Assembly: GCA_964396375.1 (NCBI GenBank) | Contig: CAYNEY010000023.1 | Span: 20,953 to 84,952 of the forward strand | Source: FEN-1139 sp964396375 | GTDB taxonomy: Bacteria > Myxococcota_A > Polyangia > Polyangiales > Polyangiaceae | Length of the DNA: 64,000 nucleotides | Direction: 5' to 3' | Shown here: positions 1-9,223 of the stretch, one piece after another | How the letters are laid out: every line of letters begins with the position of its first letter | Position numbering within the stretch: position 1 is the stretch's first letter | Translations under genes and position numbers: made by a program | Notes under the pieces: generated by a model | What the model was told of the DNA's origin: nothing | The model's database searches: none | What the model saw: the letters and a program-made list of their open reading frames with translations, nothing else

Positions 1-834
1 CCAGATTTGCGCTCGCTCATCCACACCAAACAGACCGAGCAGTCGCTGGTTGCAGATCTGGATCACCCCACGGTTGTCTTCAACCAGCATTCCAGCGTCG
101 AAGTTCTCTACCAGGGTGCGCACCCGAAGGAATGAGGGGCAGTCCCCTTCGGTGAGTGGACCTTCCACGCTGTGCGGCAAGTGAAGTGTGCTGTCCCCGA
201 GCAGCGGCGAGCCCTCTTTTTGCATGGCAGAGCTGTGATGGCCGCCACCCTGGCTCAGCAGGCGCTCGAACAGGACCGCCACCTCGAGGGCTGCCTCCTC
301 GCGAAAGCGCACGATGTCCCAACGTGTCCGGACCTCGGCGAGTTCGGTCAAGAGGAGTTCCGTGGCATCCTCGACCGAGGGTTCTCGCTCTCCGAGGGTG
401 AGCCCCGGCGGCATCAGCACCTCCAGACGGATTGGTGCGTTTTCGCCCAGTTCGCCGAGGAGCCAGCTGCCCACCATCCCGTCCGGCTCCACGCGTTGAA
501 CGAAGCGCACCTCGGGTTCGTGGGGAGTGACACGGTTGCCAGCGGAAACCGGCGCCCGGTGGCTGACCCAAGTGGCCTCGAGCAACTCCTCTCCCGCCGC
601 ATCAACCCCGAGCAGGAGTTGTTGGCGCTCACCGATGAGGAGCCGAACCGAGCGAGCCAGGAGCGCCCGACACAACAACCGAAGCAGGCGCCGAAGTCGC
701 ACGCGGCCAGTCTGTTCGCGCAACTCTTCAAGGAACGGCACGCGCGCTCCGCTCTCACTCGACCAATCCGCCGGAGCACCGCCAGCGCTGGCGCTCGGAG
801 GACAGTCCTCTGGGCAGGAACTCGAGCGTCCCAT
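1..834 (-). CDS. PAS-domain sensor protein, 3' end outside window
   Basis: The frame is open from an ATG at 834 to the left edge with no stop, giving 278 visible residues of a truncated gene. The start is preceded by GGAGCAGAGGT, and an in-frame stop lies just upstream near 877-879. From about residue 239 the protein reads as a PAS domain, with the segment ENFDAGMLVEDNRGVIQICN and then LLGLFGVDERAQIW. This is the usual PAS core following a helix such as one finds before histidine-kinase or diguanylate-cyclase modules. Residues of about 35-200 are Leu/Arg/Glu-rich and could be a GAF-like or other sensor fold, but I cannot name it. Kinase motifs are not visible because the C-terminus is missing. 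It points leftward like the next gene but is separated from it by 139 nt. Confidence 0.72.
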   Translation of the reverse strand, partial: MGRSSSCPEDCPPSASAGGAPADWSSESGARVPFLEELREQTGRVRLRRLLRLLCRALLARSVRLLIGERQQLLLGVDAAGEELLEATWVSHRAPVSAGNRVTPHEPEVRFVQRVEPDGMVGSWLLGELGENAPIRLEVLMPPGLTLGEREPSVEDATELLLTELAEVRTRWDIVRFREEAALEVAVLFERLLSQGGGHHSSAMQKEGSPLLGDSTLHLPHSVEGPLTEGDCPSFLRVRTLVENFDAGMLVEDNRGVIQICNQRLLGLFGVDERAQIW

Positions 835-973
835 GGATGGTACCTCTGCTCCAGACGGCACTGACGGGAGAAAGGATTAGCCTCGCTGGGGGAGGCCTTG
901 CTCGCTCAGTCCATTTCCAGCGACTTTCGACCCCCCGAGGACTCCCGACTCTCCGGCCACTTCTGCCTGGAGC

Positions 974-3460
974 TCAGTCCACGCGGAACCGAACCCCATG
1001 GGGAGAGCTCCGATCGGAGCTGACCCGAAGCTCGTGCTCACCCGGCCGCAGCGTCCAGACCCAGGAAAAAGGCTGAGGAAGCCTGCCCGAATCCTCTCCG
1101 TTCAGCTGGTAGCGGACCCAGTGCGTGCCCGGTGGAGGCACGACGCGAAACACCAGGCGTTGGGAAGAGGCCTCGCGATGTGGGTCGATAGCGTACACGG
1201 CACCCTCCTCGGGAGTGACCACAGAGATGAGGCTCGAGGTGGTCGAGGCCCTCACCGGCTCCTCGGTTGGGCACCGGGGTGAGGCGCGGTCGGGCAGCAA
1301 CGGGCGCCCTGAGCGGGCAGCCCAAGCTCGCGCCGTTTCCGGAAACACCTCGACCACCTGCTGGCGTCGATCCGCACAGCCTGGCCCCGCAAGCAGCCCA
1401 TTGTCGGGATCGATACTCACGCGCCGGTGGAACGCACACCTCTCCCGCGGTCGGCGCCCGGGCTGCAAATGCTCGACGACGGTGTTCGGGCAAGCGTCGG
1501 TCGGAAGTGCCCCGCTCTCCCGACATACGGTCACAGAAGTGAGCAACTCCGGTGCGAAGAGTGGGGCGAAGGGACGGGTACTCATGGCGTGAATCAGGAT
1601 GCGACGCATCAGTGGCACCGCGCCCACCAACCCGCTTGTGCCGGATTTCATCGGCGAGCCATCGAAGTTGCCGGCCCACACCGCCACCGTCAACGCATGC
1701 GTCACGCCGATCGCCCAGTTGTCGCGGTGATTGGTGGAGGTTCCCGTCTTGGTGGCTGCCGGAAACGGCAGCTCGAGCGCGCCGTGACGGCCGAAGGTGC
1801 CAGCGCGCGCCAGATCGTCGGACAGGATATCGAGGATCTCGGCGGCCACACCCTCGGACAGGACGCGCGCCTCTGTCTCGGGTGGTGGCATGAGTTGGCG
1901 CGAAGAACCATCCACTCCCTCGCGCACGAACCTGAGAGTCCGCGCAAGCCCACCGCGAGCGAGTGTGGAGTAGGCTTCTGCCAACTCTTTGAGCGTGACC
2001 TCACCGTCCCCGAGGGCAAGCGCGAGACCGTAGGTCTTGGCAGAGCTAGTCAACGACGAGAACCCGAAGGAGCGCAGGGCGCGCAAGGTGGGCTCGATAC
2101 CGCTTCGTGCCAGGACCTCCACCGCGGGCACGTTCAACGACATCGCAAGGGCCTCTCGCAATCTGACGGGACCGCGGTGCAGCCCATCATAATTCTTCGG
2201 TGTGAACGGGCCATCCTGAGTGGAAAAGGTCGTCGGCACGTCCCACAGCATCGAGTTTGGCCCGAGCCCTGCTCGTTCGAGCCCGAACGCGACCACAAAC
2301 GGTTTGATGGCGCTTCCGGGCTGGCGGAGGGCAAGGCAACCATCGTTCTGACCGAGGTGCTGTGCATCGAAGAAATTGGGAGAGCCAATGTAGGCGAGCA
2401 CCTCGGCGCTCGCGTTCTCGACGACCAGCGCCGCAACCGCGCTGCCCCCATGTGCGGCGAGTTCGGCTGCGGCCTCTTCTGCCATCGACTGAACCGCCCC
2501 CTGAAGCGGAGCGAGCAGAGTGGTGGTGAGCCGTCGAGCTCGACCAGCGCCCCCCGTCCATCCTTCAAGCTTACCGCGGGCGAGGGCGCGCGCCAAATGG
2601 CGAGGCTCCGCCAGAGATTTGGGCCTCCGGGTAACCAGCGGCTCATTTTGCGCCCGCGCCACCCGCGAGGGCTCGACCAAGCCACGCTCCTTGAGCACGC
2701 GGAGGAGCTGGTCGCGGCGCGCCCGCGCCCGCTCCGGAAAGCGGCGTGGATCGTACTTGTCGGGACCACGCGGCATCGCAGCGAGCAGCACCAGCTCACC
2801 GAGCGAGAGTCGAGCTGGCTCGGCATCGAAGAAGGCCCGACTGGCCGCACGCACCCCGCGCAGGTTGGGACCAAAAGGAACGTGGGTCGCATAGGCACGG
2901 AGGATGGCTTGCTTGTCGAGGGCCATTTCGATCCTGAGCGCGAGCAGGAGCTCCGACCATTTCCCAGCCAGGCTTCGCTCCCGCGGAACCAAGCTGCGGG
3001 CGAGCTGTTGGGTCAGGGTGCTTCCACCTGAAACGACCTTGCCTGCGCGCAACCACTGCACCGAGGCCCGAGCAATCGCCAGCGGATCGAAGCCGGGATG
3101 CACGAAAAACCGTCGATCTTCGGCCACCAGCAGCGCGGCCGTGAAGTCAGCCGGCAGATCCTCGGGCCGCGCCGGAACGCTGAAGGTTCCGTCCGCCGCC
3201 AACGTGCGCCCGAGGTATCGCCCCTCGCGATCGAAAAACTCCACGCTGCCCACACCTGAGCGAGCATCTGAACCGAGCTCGGTGGGCAAGGGTCGGGTGA
3301 CGGCGAGCAGCACGACCAGCAGCGACAAAAGAAGGAGCGCTCCGGCGCCCACCCAACCCCATCGCCGAACCTGTCGCCATGAGCCGAACGAGCTTCTCCC
3401 TCGGGCGAACGACACCAGGCACCGCCATGGTCCCTTTGGCTTCTCTCGCTTAGCGCACAT
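974..3460 (-). CDS. pbpC: Penicillin-binding protein 1C (bifunctional peptidoglycan synthase)
   Basis: This 828-residue class A PBP would polymerise and cross-link peptidoglycan in the periplasm while anchored in the inner membrane. After a basic N-terminus there is one membrane segment (about 36-56). The glycosyltransferase 51 domain follows, with EDRRFFVHPGFDP near residue 112 and GGSTLTQQLAR. The transpeptidase domain has SAIK near 383 (catalytic Ser), SLN and KTGTSTNHRDNWAIG near 571. The C-terminal 90 residues resemble the BiPBP_C domain typical of PBP1C. The E. coli protein is about 770 residues. I chose the ATG at 3460 because it overlaps the stop of the upstream macroglobulin gene by 11 nt, which suggests translational coupling. 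A longer reading from 3703 would be buried in that gene. Confidence 0.95.
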   Translation of the reverse strand: MCAKREKPKGPWRCLVSFARGRSSFGSWRQVRRWGWVGAGALLLLSLLVVLLAVTRPLPTELGSDARSGVGSVEFFDREGRYLGRTLAADGTFSVPARPEDLPADFTAALLVAEDRRFFVHPGFDPLAIARASVQWLRAGKVVSGGSTLTQQLARSLVPRERSLAGKWSELLLALRIEMALDKQAILRAYATHVPFGPNLRGVRAASRAFFDAEPARLSLGELVLLAAMPRGPDKYDPRRFPERARARRDQLLRVLKERGLVEPSRVARAQNEPLVTRRPKSLAEPRHLARALARGKLEGWTGGAGRARRLTTTLLAPLQGAVQSMAEEAAAELAAHGGSAVAALVVENASAEVLAYIGSPNFFDAQHLGQNDGCLALRQPGSAIKPFVVAFGLERAGLGPNSMLWDVPTTFSTQDGPFTPKNYDGLHRGPVRLREALAMSLNVPAVEVLARSGIEPTLRALRSFGFSSLTSSAKTYGLALALGDGEVTLKELAEAYSTLARGGLARTLRFVREGVDGSSRQLMPPPETEARVLSEGVAAEILDILSDDLARAGTFGRHGALELPFPAATKTGTSTNHRDNWAIGVTHALTVAVWAGNFDGSPMKSGTSGLVGAVPLMRRILIHAMSTRPFAPLFAPELLTSVTVCRESGALPTDACPNTVVEHLQPGRRPRERCAFHRRVSIDPDNGLLAGPGCADRRQQVVEVFPETARAWAARSGRPLLPDRASPRCPTEEPVRASTTSSLISVVTPEEGAVYAIDPHREASSQRLVFRVVPPPGTHWVRYQLNGEDSGRLPQPFSWVWTLRPGEHELRVSSDRSSPHGVRFRVD

Positions 3461-6400
3461 CGATCGGCCGTGGCTCGGTGGTCCCGAAGAGCTCTGGGTA
3501 CACCATCGACTCGACGCGAGCCGCAGCAGCCGTGCTTCTCCCCCGATGGGTAGCCCGGAGCAGCGTGCGATACCGGTAGATGCCCGCTCGGGCGTGATCG
3601 ACGAAAAATACCGTCCGATCGTCGTAGAGTTCACGCCGCGGGGCGCTCGCCCCATATCCTTCGCCGAGAGGGGAAGGTCGCTCAGCGTCCCTGAGCCAAG
3701 CACCCGTGGTCGAAAGCTGGGTGTCGATGGGTTCGAGCCCAGCTGGGAGTGGGTCTTCGATCACAACGTAGTCCCGTGGTCGCGGGATCACCACGGTGAG
3801 CTGTGCCTCGAGGATTTGACCGACGGCCACCGACTCTGCGACGGGCCGTCTCTTCGGCTGGGATTGGCCGGCGCCCCGCGGCTCGAGGACCAAGAGCTCA
3901 CGCTGGATCGAGAACCCAGCCTCCTTGGCGGTCTGATTCAGAGTCTTCGGTAGACTGGTGAGCACGGCCTCGTAACTCAGCTCGCGACTTCCCTCACTCT
4001 CGATGAGGAGTGTCTGACCCGAGGCAAGTGCCATAAACGGGAAACGGAAGCTCCGTGAGGCAGGGTAGGAACCGAGCGACAGATAGGGCCCCGATCCCAG
4101 CTCGCCGAGTCCCACTCGGATCCGAGCTGGCTCAGCATCGGGGGTATTCTCTGACTCAGCCGCCATCAAGGCCAAGAGAGCAAAGGCCGTCTCTTCCGGC
4201 GTCGCCCAGGCGCCGTCGCGGCGCTCTTCGAGCAACCCCATCACCAAGGGACGGGCCAACTGGTGGCGCGGCTCCGCCATCAGCACGGCCCTCACCACCA
4301 ACGCCGTGGTGCGCGTCGCGCTGTCCATCAGTTCGGGCTGCGTGGCAGGGTGACGGCTCCGCACACGTGCCAATCGCCCGTCGACCGCGATCCGGTTCAT
4401 GAGCTCGCGGAGCAGCACCTGCGTGGCCTCCGCGTCGCGCGCACAGCCGGCGTACGCCGACAACAAGAAGGCCTGTGCGTGGTCCAGAAGCTCATCGCGT
4501 GCCTCGAAGAGCCGAGACATGCCCGGAAGATCAGGCTCACCGAGCGTGCAGAGCACGTCCGCCGCCGCCGCCGCCAGGGTCTGCCCCCTTTGCCGCGCCA
4601 GGTCGTTTTCGGTGGGCAGCGCCTCACGGAGCCGCTCGCGGAGGTATCCGCGAGCACGCTTGTCCACCTCGGGCTCAACCGGCACTCCGAGCCTTTTCAC
4701 CAAGCCCAGCGCTCGGCTCGCATGCACAGAAGACCAGGGTTCGCTCCCGGACTGTTCGGGCCAGAGAGAGAACCCACCATCGGCACGTTGGCGCGCTACG
4801 ATGGCCTCGAGATCGCCGCTCAGCGCGCCTTTGACGCGTTTGCCAGAGAGGAGCTGTTCGGCACCCAGGCCAATCACCTTGCTGGCGAGCTGTTCGGTGC
4901 ACCGGTGGGGATACGCGGCGAGTCGCTCCAGGCTGAAAGCAGCCCCGCCCAGCAAGCTCTGATGCACCTTGACCTCGAGCTGCCCAAAATCGGGCCGCAT
5001 CCCCGAGAGCTCGCCGAGACGCTCCTTCACTTTGCCGGCGACCACGCCGCTCGTCGCCACCACCTCCGGAACGAGCGGCGATCGCACCGCTCGCTCCAAC
5101 TGTACCCTGTCTTCTGCCAGCTTCTGCCCCGTACGCTCGTCGAAAGCCTCAGCGAAGAGCTCGAGCCTAGCCCTTTTGGCACCCGTGACCTCCACCAGGA
5201 AGGGGACATGTTGAGACTTTCCTCGCTCGAGCACCACCGTGGACTCGGCCTCGGCCGGTGTCAGCCCCGTGCCGCTGAACCTGAGTCGCACCCGCGCTCG
5301 CGCGAGGGTCGGCGAAGAGAGCAGGGCGCCGAGTTCGAGGCGATCGGACAACCCAAGGAAGCGCGGAACCATCGGGCGGATCACCAGCGGTTTTGTGGCG
5401 GTGACGGCACCCTCGGCGAAACCGAAGCGATCGGCACCTGAGCGCCCCAAGGCGAAGAGCCGGTAGCGCGTGATGCTGTCGGGGAGCCGAAACTTCGCTT
5501 TGACAGCGCCGTTCGGATCGGTGATGAGTCCAGGCGCGAAGAAGGCGGTGGGGCGAAAATCTCGTCGCAGACCTGCACCAGACGGACCCATCCCACCACC
5601 ACCACCAGCCTCTCCTTTGCTCAACCCGAGCATCTCGCGCACCAACCGCTCGGAGGCCGAGCTCAACTGCTCACGGTTCTCGAGGGCCAGCACGCCGAGC
5701 GGACGTGGTTCGAAGAAGGTTTGACTCGGATCAATGGTCTCAGCCTCGACCAACGCGAGCACCGCCTCATCGACCGCCCACAACGTGGCCTCACCCAGAA
5801 CCGGACGACCTTCGCGATCGCGCAGGCGCGCCATGACCTCGAGTTCATCGCCGGGTCGCGCCTCCCGCGTCTTCGGCTCGAGCTCCAGGGTCAAGCGACG
5901 ATCGCTCGAGTCCACGCGAAGCTCCGTCCATCCAATACGGTAGCTCGGCGCTCCGAGATCCGGATGGTTGCTGCGGGGCACAACCGTGCCCTTCCTGCCC
6001 GAGACCACGTGCAACGAGACGAACACGTTGGGCCGCGACCCTTCGGTGATGGGCACCGACAATCTCGGCGCGCTCCCCGACAAGCCAACCAGCTCGACCG
6101 AGTGCACATCAGCCCGCGACACGGCCAGGATACCTCGCGTTTCTCCGAGATTGGCGCGCACCAGGATCTGGGCGGTATCACCGACATGATAGCTTGCCTT
6201 ATCGGGCACGAGCTCGATACCGTGCGGATCCTTCGCTCCCCATCCCGATGCGGTGGCGCCCCCCGCGATCACGGGCACACTGGCCTGGCTCGATCGGCTT
6301 TGGCGGTCCCGAGCCCGAGCCAAAAAGAGGTAGTACCCAGCCTCGGGGAGGGTCACTCGACAGGGCACGGCACGCTCAGCGCTCACCGCCGTGCAACGTC

Positions 6401-9098
6401 CCACCACCGTATCGACCACCTCGGTCTCGGAAGTGGTACCGCCCTCACGAACACGCTCGGCGGTCACCCAAGTGCGTCGGATCAACTCACCCTCGACGGC
6501 GCGCCCGGAAAGACGACCACCCTCGGGGGAGAATACCGATACCAAAAAGGCCTGCTGCGAGGGTGCCGCAACGAACCCCGATGCGGGCCGCTTGATGCCT
6601 ACCAGGCCATCCGCCGGAAACACCTGCACCGAGGCTGTGCCGAGCGCGGGGTTCTGAGCGCTGTCGGTCACCTCCACCTCGAGATCGAGGCGCTCCGGAC
6701 CGCCCCCGGGCACGCCTTCGGTGCCTAGCTCGAAACTTTGGCGACCTTGGTCGTTCAACACCAGGCGCTCTGCGCGAAGCACCCCGTGGGTCTCGAACGG
6801 GGTGCGTTGACCCTCGTAGTAGCTCCTGGCATCGGTCACCACGTCAGACTCACCGGGGGGGGTGAAGGTGAGCGGTGCGTAGCGCGCCTCGAAGCGCAGT
6901 TGTTCTCCGGCCACCGGCATCCCGAACAGGGTCTTGGCGTCGATTTCCAGCCCGAGACGCGCCCCGCGTACGAGTCTACTCTCTGCCGGTCGCACGGCGA
7001 CCTCGAGTTCCGCACCGCGGTAGGCAGCCACCACCACCCGACGCGTGGCACGATGTCGCTCACCCTGCACCTCGAGTTCGAGGGAGTACTCCCCAAGCTC
7101 GGCGCTCGCCGGCAAGAGCAGCTCGACCGAAGCCGAACCGAAGCGATTGGTGGCAACCGCGCGCTTTGCCACCACCTTGCCGCTCGGCGAGGAGAGCGAG
7201 AAGACCACCGGGTGGGCTCCCGCCACCGCCAGCCCACGCAAATCTTCGCGGCGCACCAGGGCCTCCGCGTACAGCTTCTCTCCCGGGCGGTAGATCGGGC
7301 GCTCGGAGAACACCACGGCGCGCAGCCCTGGTCGCGCATCGCGATCGGCCAGGACACCCATCCGCCATTCTCCGATCAGGTCACGGAGACGTACCCAGGC
7401 GTGATCCCGCCCATCACGCACCAAGAGCGCGGCATCAGCCTTCGGATCGTCGAAGGCCCGCTCCGGGAGCATGCCCGGCGGGATCTTCACCAGGCCATCC
7501 GCGTCGGTCACGAGCTCGGGGGTGGGCTTCGCGCCGCGCGTGACCACACCGACGAACGCACCGGACCGTGGCGTGCCATCGGAGAGGCGCGTCGCCCACA
7601 GGTACCCGCCGAAACGCCCGATGTGGGCCGATATCCCGATGTTGGTCCGCGCGAACGTGAGAGTCTGCGTCATCGGCTGGGCGGGTTCCTTGCCCTCCGC
7701 CAAGGTGTAGCGGAGCCCGAGCAAGGAGATCCCTACGTCGTCGGCGCCATGCTCCAACCCCAACCACTTCACGAACAGTTCATTTTTCGGGACCGACGCG
7801 ACCAGAGCTGACTTCTTGAACCCCGGGTGCCGCTCGGGCGCGTCGTCGAGAGCCTGCGCAACGAGCTTATCGGCTCCGTCACGCCAGAGCTCCTCGACGC
7901 TGACCGCGCCGTTCACGACCTCGATAGCCTTGACGTTGAGGGAGCCCACCGGCACCTCCGGGCTCCGCCCGAGATCGATCACATCACCGGTTGCCCCTAC
8001 GGCCACCCGCGGCATGAGGTCGTCGAAGACCACGCTCTTCGAGAGTGGCGCCTTCAGACACTGACCGTACACGTCGCAGAGCCCGGCCCCGAGACGCACC
8101 TCCATGGTGCTGCCTGGGGTGAAAGGGCCGTCGAACCAGAGATCGCGAACCGTATCGTTCGGGCTCACCCAAGTCGGGAGCTTCCGAGGCTTGTTGGCGA
8201 AGACAACTCGACCCACCAAGCTTCTTCCGCGCACCGGATTGGTGAAGGTGAGCCCCACGCTGCCCTGAGCATCGCAGGTAGTCTTACCCTCGGGCTGCCA
8301 GCAGCTCACCTCGCGGAGCCCAAGAGGCCCGTAGCTTCGGTACCGCCCGCGGTGCTCTTCGATCGTGGCACGGGGGCCCTCCTCTCCCACGAGCCCCTTC
8401 GCCAACACCAGCTCCACGCTCTGATTGGCCGGCAAAGGCTGCACCGGCACCACCTCGAATCCGTGAGGTTGCTCGGACGGCGGGAGCGCTCGCACCGTGA
8501 TCTCGACCTTCTTCCCACCGACGAGCAGGCTGAGTCGCTCGCGCAGACGCTCAGCCAACACCGGCTGGGTGAAGCCGACACGAAAACGCGAGTTCGGCGA
8601 GAGCGCCTGCTCCTCGCCGTCGGTCCGGACCTCGAAGTTTGGCGTGGGTGTGGGCGTGGCGAAAGTGAACCGCGTCGCCTTCTCGAGGGGTGCCCCGTCG
8701 ACGGCGGCCAAACCCGCCGGCACTTCGACCACGAACTCATTACTGTAGGGTAGGCGTCCCGCGTCGGGCACGAACACCACCGCTTGCGTGCCAAGCCACG
8801 AGAAGTGCCCCGGCACCTTTGGGCTCAGAGTGATGGGAAGAGAGACGGCCTCTCCCGCCTCTCCAAGTCGCCGCACCGGCCGTGAGAAGACCAGGCTCAA
8901 CTCCTGGTCGACCGTGCTCTCCCCCACCGGACCGAAAAACGAGATCTCGAAGGGTTGGGGTGCCTGCTCACGGTCGGCTGCAGAGCTCGAAAAACCACGT
9001 CCAACCACGGGCTGTACCGGCGGCGTCGCGGGTACGCAGGACAAGATCCACAACGCCCCAAGGGAGAGAGCATGAACGCAGAGCTTCGGGATTCTCAT
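3450..9098 (-). CDS. Bacterial alpha-2-macroglobulin, thioester type lipoprotein
   Basis: An 1882-residue periplasmic lipoprotein of the YfhM-like bacterial alpha-2-macroglobulin family. It is thought to trap foreign proteases covalently when the outer membrane is breached, with PBP1C repairing the wall. The signal peptide ends in a lipobox (WILSC, Cys about 20). A series of macroglobulin beta-sandwich domains follows. The thioester motif CTEQ lies in AYPHRCTEQLASK near residue 1400, inside the alpha/alpha toroid-like region, so it should be able to form the reactive thioester. An Asn/Gly-rich bait-like segment (GEAGGGGGMGPSGAG) lies near residue 1170. The gene overlaps pbpC by 11 nt; that pairing is well established in Gram-negatives. 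Several long open frames on the opposite strand are GC-bias shadows. Confidence 0.94.
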   Translation of the reverse strand: MRIPKLCVHALSLGALWILSCVPATPPVQPVVGRGFSSSAADREQAPQPFEISFFGPVGESTVDQELSLVFSRPVRRLGEAGEAVSLPITLSPKVPGHFSWLGTQAVVFVPDAGRLPYSNEFVVEVPAGLAAVDGAPLEKATRFTFATPTPTPNFEVRTDGEEQALSPNSRFRVGFTQPVLAERLRERLSLLVGGKKVEITVRALPPSEQPHGFEVVPVQPLPANQSVELVLAKGLVGEEGPRATIEEHRGRYRSYGPLGLREVSCWQPEGKTTCDAQGSVGLTFTNPVRGRSLVGRVVFANKPRKLPTWVSPNDTVRDLWFDGPFTPGSTMEVRLGAGLCDVYGQCLKAPLSKSVVFDDLMPRVAVGATGDVIDLGRSPEVPVGSLNVKAIEVVNGAVSVEELWRDGADKLVAQALDDAPERHPGFKKSALVASVPKNELFVKWLGLEHGADDVGISLLGLRYTLAEGKEPAQPMTQTLTFARTNIGISAHIGRFGGYLWATRLSDGTPRSGAFVGVVTRGAKPTPELVTDADGLVKIPPGMLPERAFDDPKADAALLVRDGRDHAWVRLRDLIGEWRMGVLADRDARPGLRAVVFSERPIYRPGEKLYAEALVRREDLRGLAVAGAHPVVFSLSSPSGKVVAKRAVATNRFGSASVELLLPASAELGEYSLELEVQGERHRATRRVVVAAYRGAELEVAVRPAESRLVRGARLGLEIDAKTLFGMPVAGEQLRFEARYAPLTFTPPGESDVVTDARSYYEGQRTPFETHGVLRAERLVLNDQGRQSFELGTEGVPGGGPERLDLEVEVTDSAQNPALGTASVQVFPADGLVGIKRPASGFVAAPSQQAFLVSVFSPEGGRLSGRAVEGELIRRTWVTAERVREGGTTSETEVVDTVVGRCTAVSAERAVPCRVTLPEAGYYLFLARARDRQSRSSQASVPVIAGGATASGWGAKDPHGIELVPDKASYHVGDTAQILVRANLGETRGILAVSRADVHSVELVGLSGSAPRLSVPITEGSRPNVFVSLHVVSGRKGTVVPRSNHPDLGAPSYRIGWTELRVDSSDRRLTLELEPKTREARPGDELEVMARLRDREGRPVLGEATLWAVDEAVLALVEAETIDPSQTFFEPRPLGVLALENREQLSSASERLVREMLGLSKGEAGGGGGMGPSGAGLRRDFRPTAFFAPGLITDPNGAVKAKFRLPDSITRYRLFALGRSGADRFGFAEGAVTATKPLVIRPMVPRFLGLSDRLELGALLSSPTLARARVRLRFSGTGLTPAEAESTVVLERGKSQHVPFLVEVTGAKRARLELFAEAFDERTGQKLAEDRVQLERAVRSPLVPEVVATSGVVAGKVKERLGELSGMRPDFGQLEVKVHQSLLGGAAFSLERLAAYPHRCTEQLASKVIGLGAEQLLSGKRVKGALSGDLEAIVARQRADGGFSLWPEQSGSEPWSSVHASRALGLVKRLGVPVEPEVDKRARGYLRERLREALPTENDLARQRGQTLAAAAADVLCTLGEPDLPGMSRLFEARDELLDHAQAFLLSAYAGCARDAEATQVLLRELMNRIAVDGRLARVRSRHPATQPELMDSATRTTALVVRAVLMAEPRHQLARPLVMGLLEERRDGAWATPEETAFALLALMAAESENTPDAEPARIRVGLGELGSGPYLSLGSYPASRSFRFPFMALASGQTLLIESEGSRELSYEAVLTSLPKTLNQTAKEAGFSIQRELLVLEPRGAGQSQPKRRPVAESVAVGQILEAQLTVVIPRPRDYVVIEDPLPAGLEPIDTQLSTTGAWLRDAERPSPLGEGYGASAPRRELYDDRTVFFVDHARAGIYRYRTLLRATHRGRSTAAAARVESMVYPELFGTTEPRPIDVR

Positions 9099-9183
9099 GG
9101 CTGGTTTCCGCCGCGAGCCTGGGTGCCGCGAGCGTCACCGCACAGAGTACACGCACCGCTCCCCTTCGCACCATGGGGAGCGA

Positions 9184-9222
9184 AAAAGCCGGCTGTTCTC
9201 GGGATGCTCCCCGAGAAGCCGG
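9184..9222 (-). terminator. Rho-independent terminator of the small fibro-slime gene
   Basis: Read on the minus strand, the 13-nt arm CCGGCTTCTCGGG pairs with CCCGAGAACAGCCGG across a 6-nt loop (one 2-nt bulge), followed at once by CTTTTTCGC. It starts directly after the stop of the 9224-11053 gene, so it separates that gene from the downstream macroglobulin-pbpC unit. Confidence 0.9.
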
Positions 9223-9223
9223 T

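Noticed and set aside
1427..3031. 534-codon open frame on the plus strand
   Set aside because: It is antisense to pbpC, has no family resemblance and shows the His/Arg/Gly-rich composition of frames opposite GC-rich genes.
3720..3750. GGTTCGAGCCC resembling a tRNA T-loop
   Set aside because: It lies inside the macroglobulin coding sequence, and no acceptor or anticodon stem can be built around it.
4263..8753. Several 300-390-codon plus-strand frames
   Set aside because: They are all antisense to the macroglobulin gene, whose protein sequence is conserved throughout; these are codon-bias shadows.
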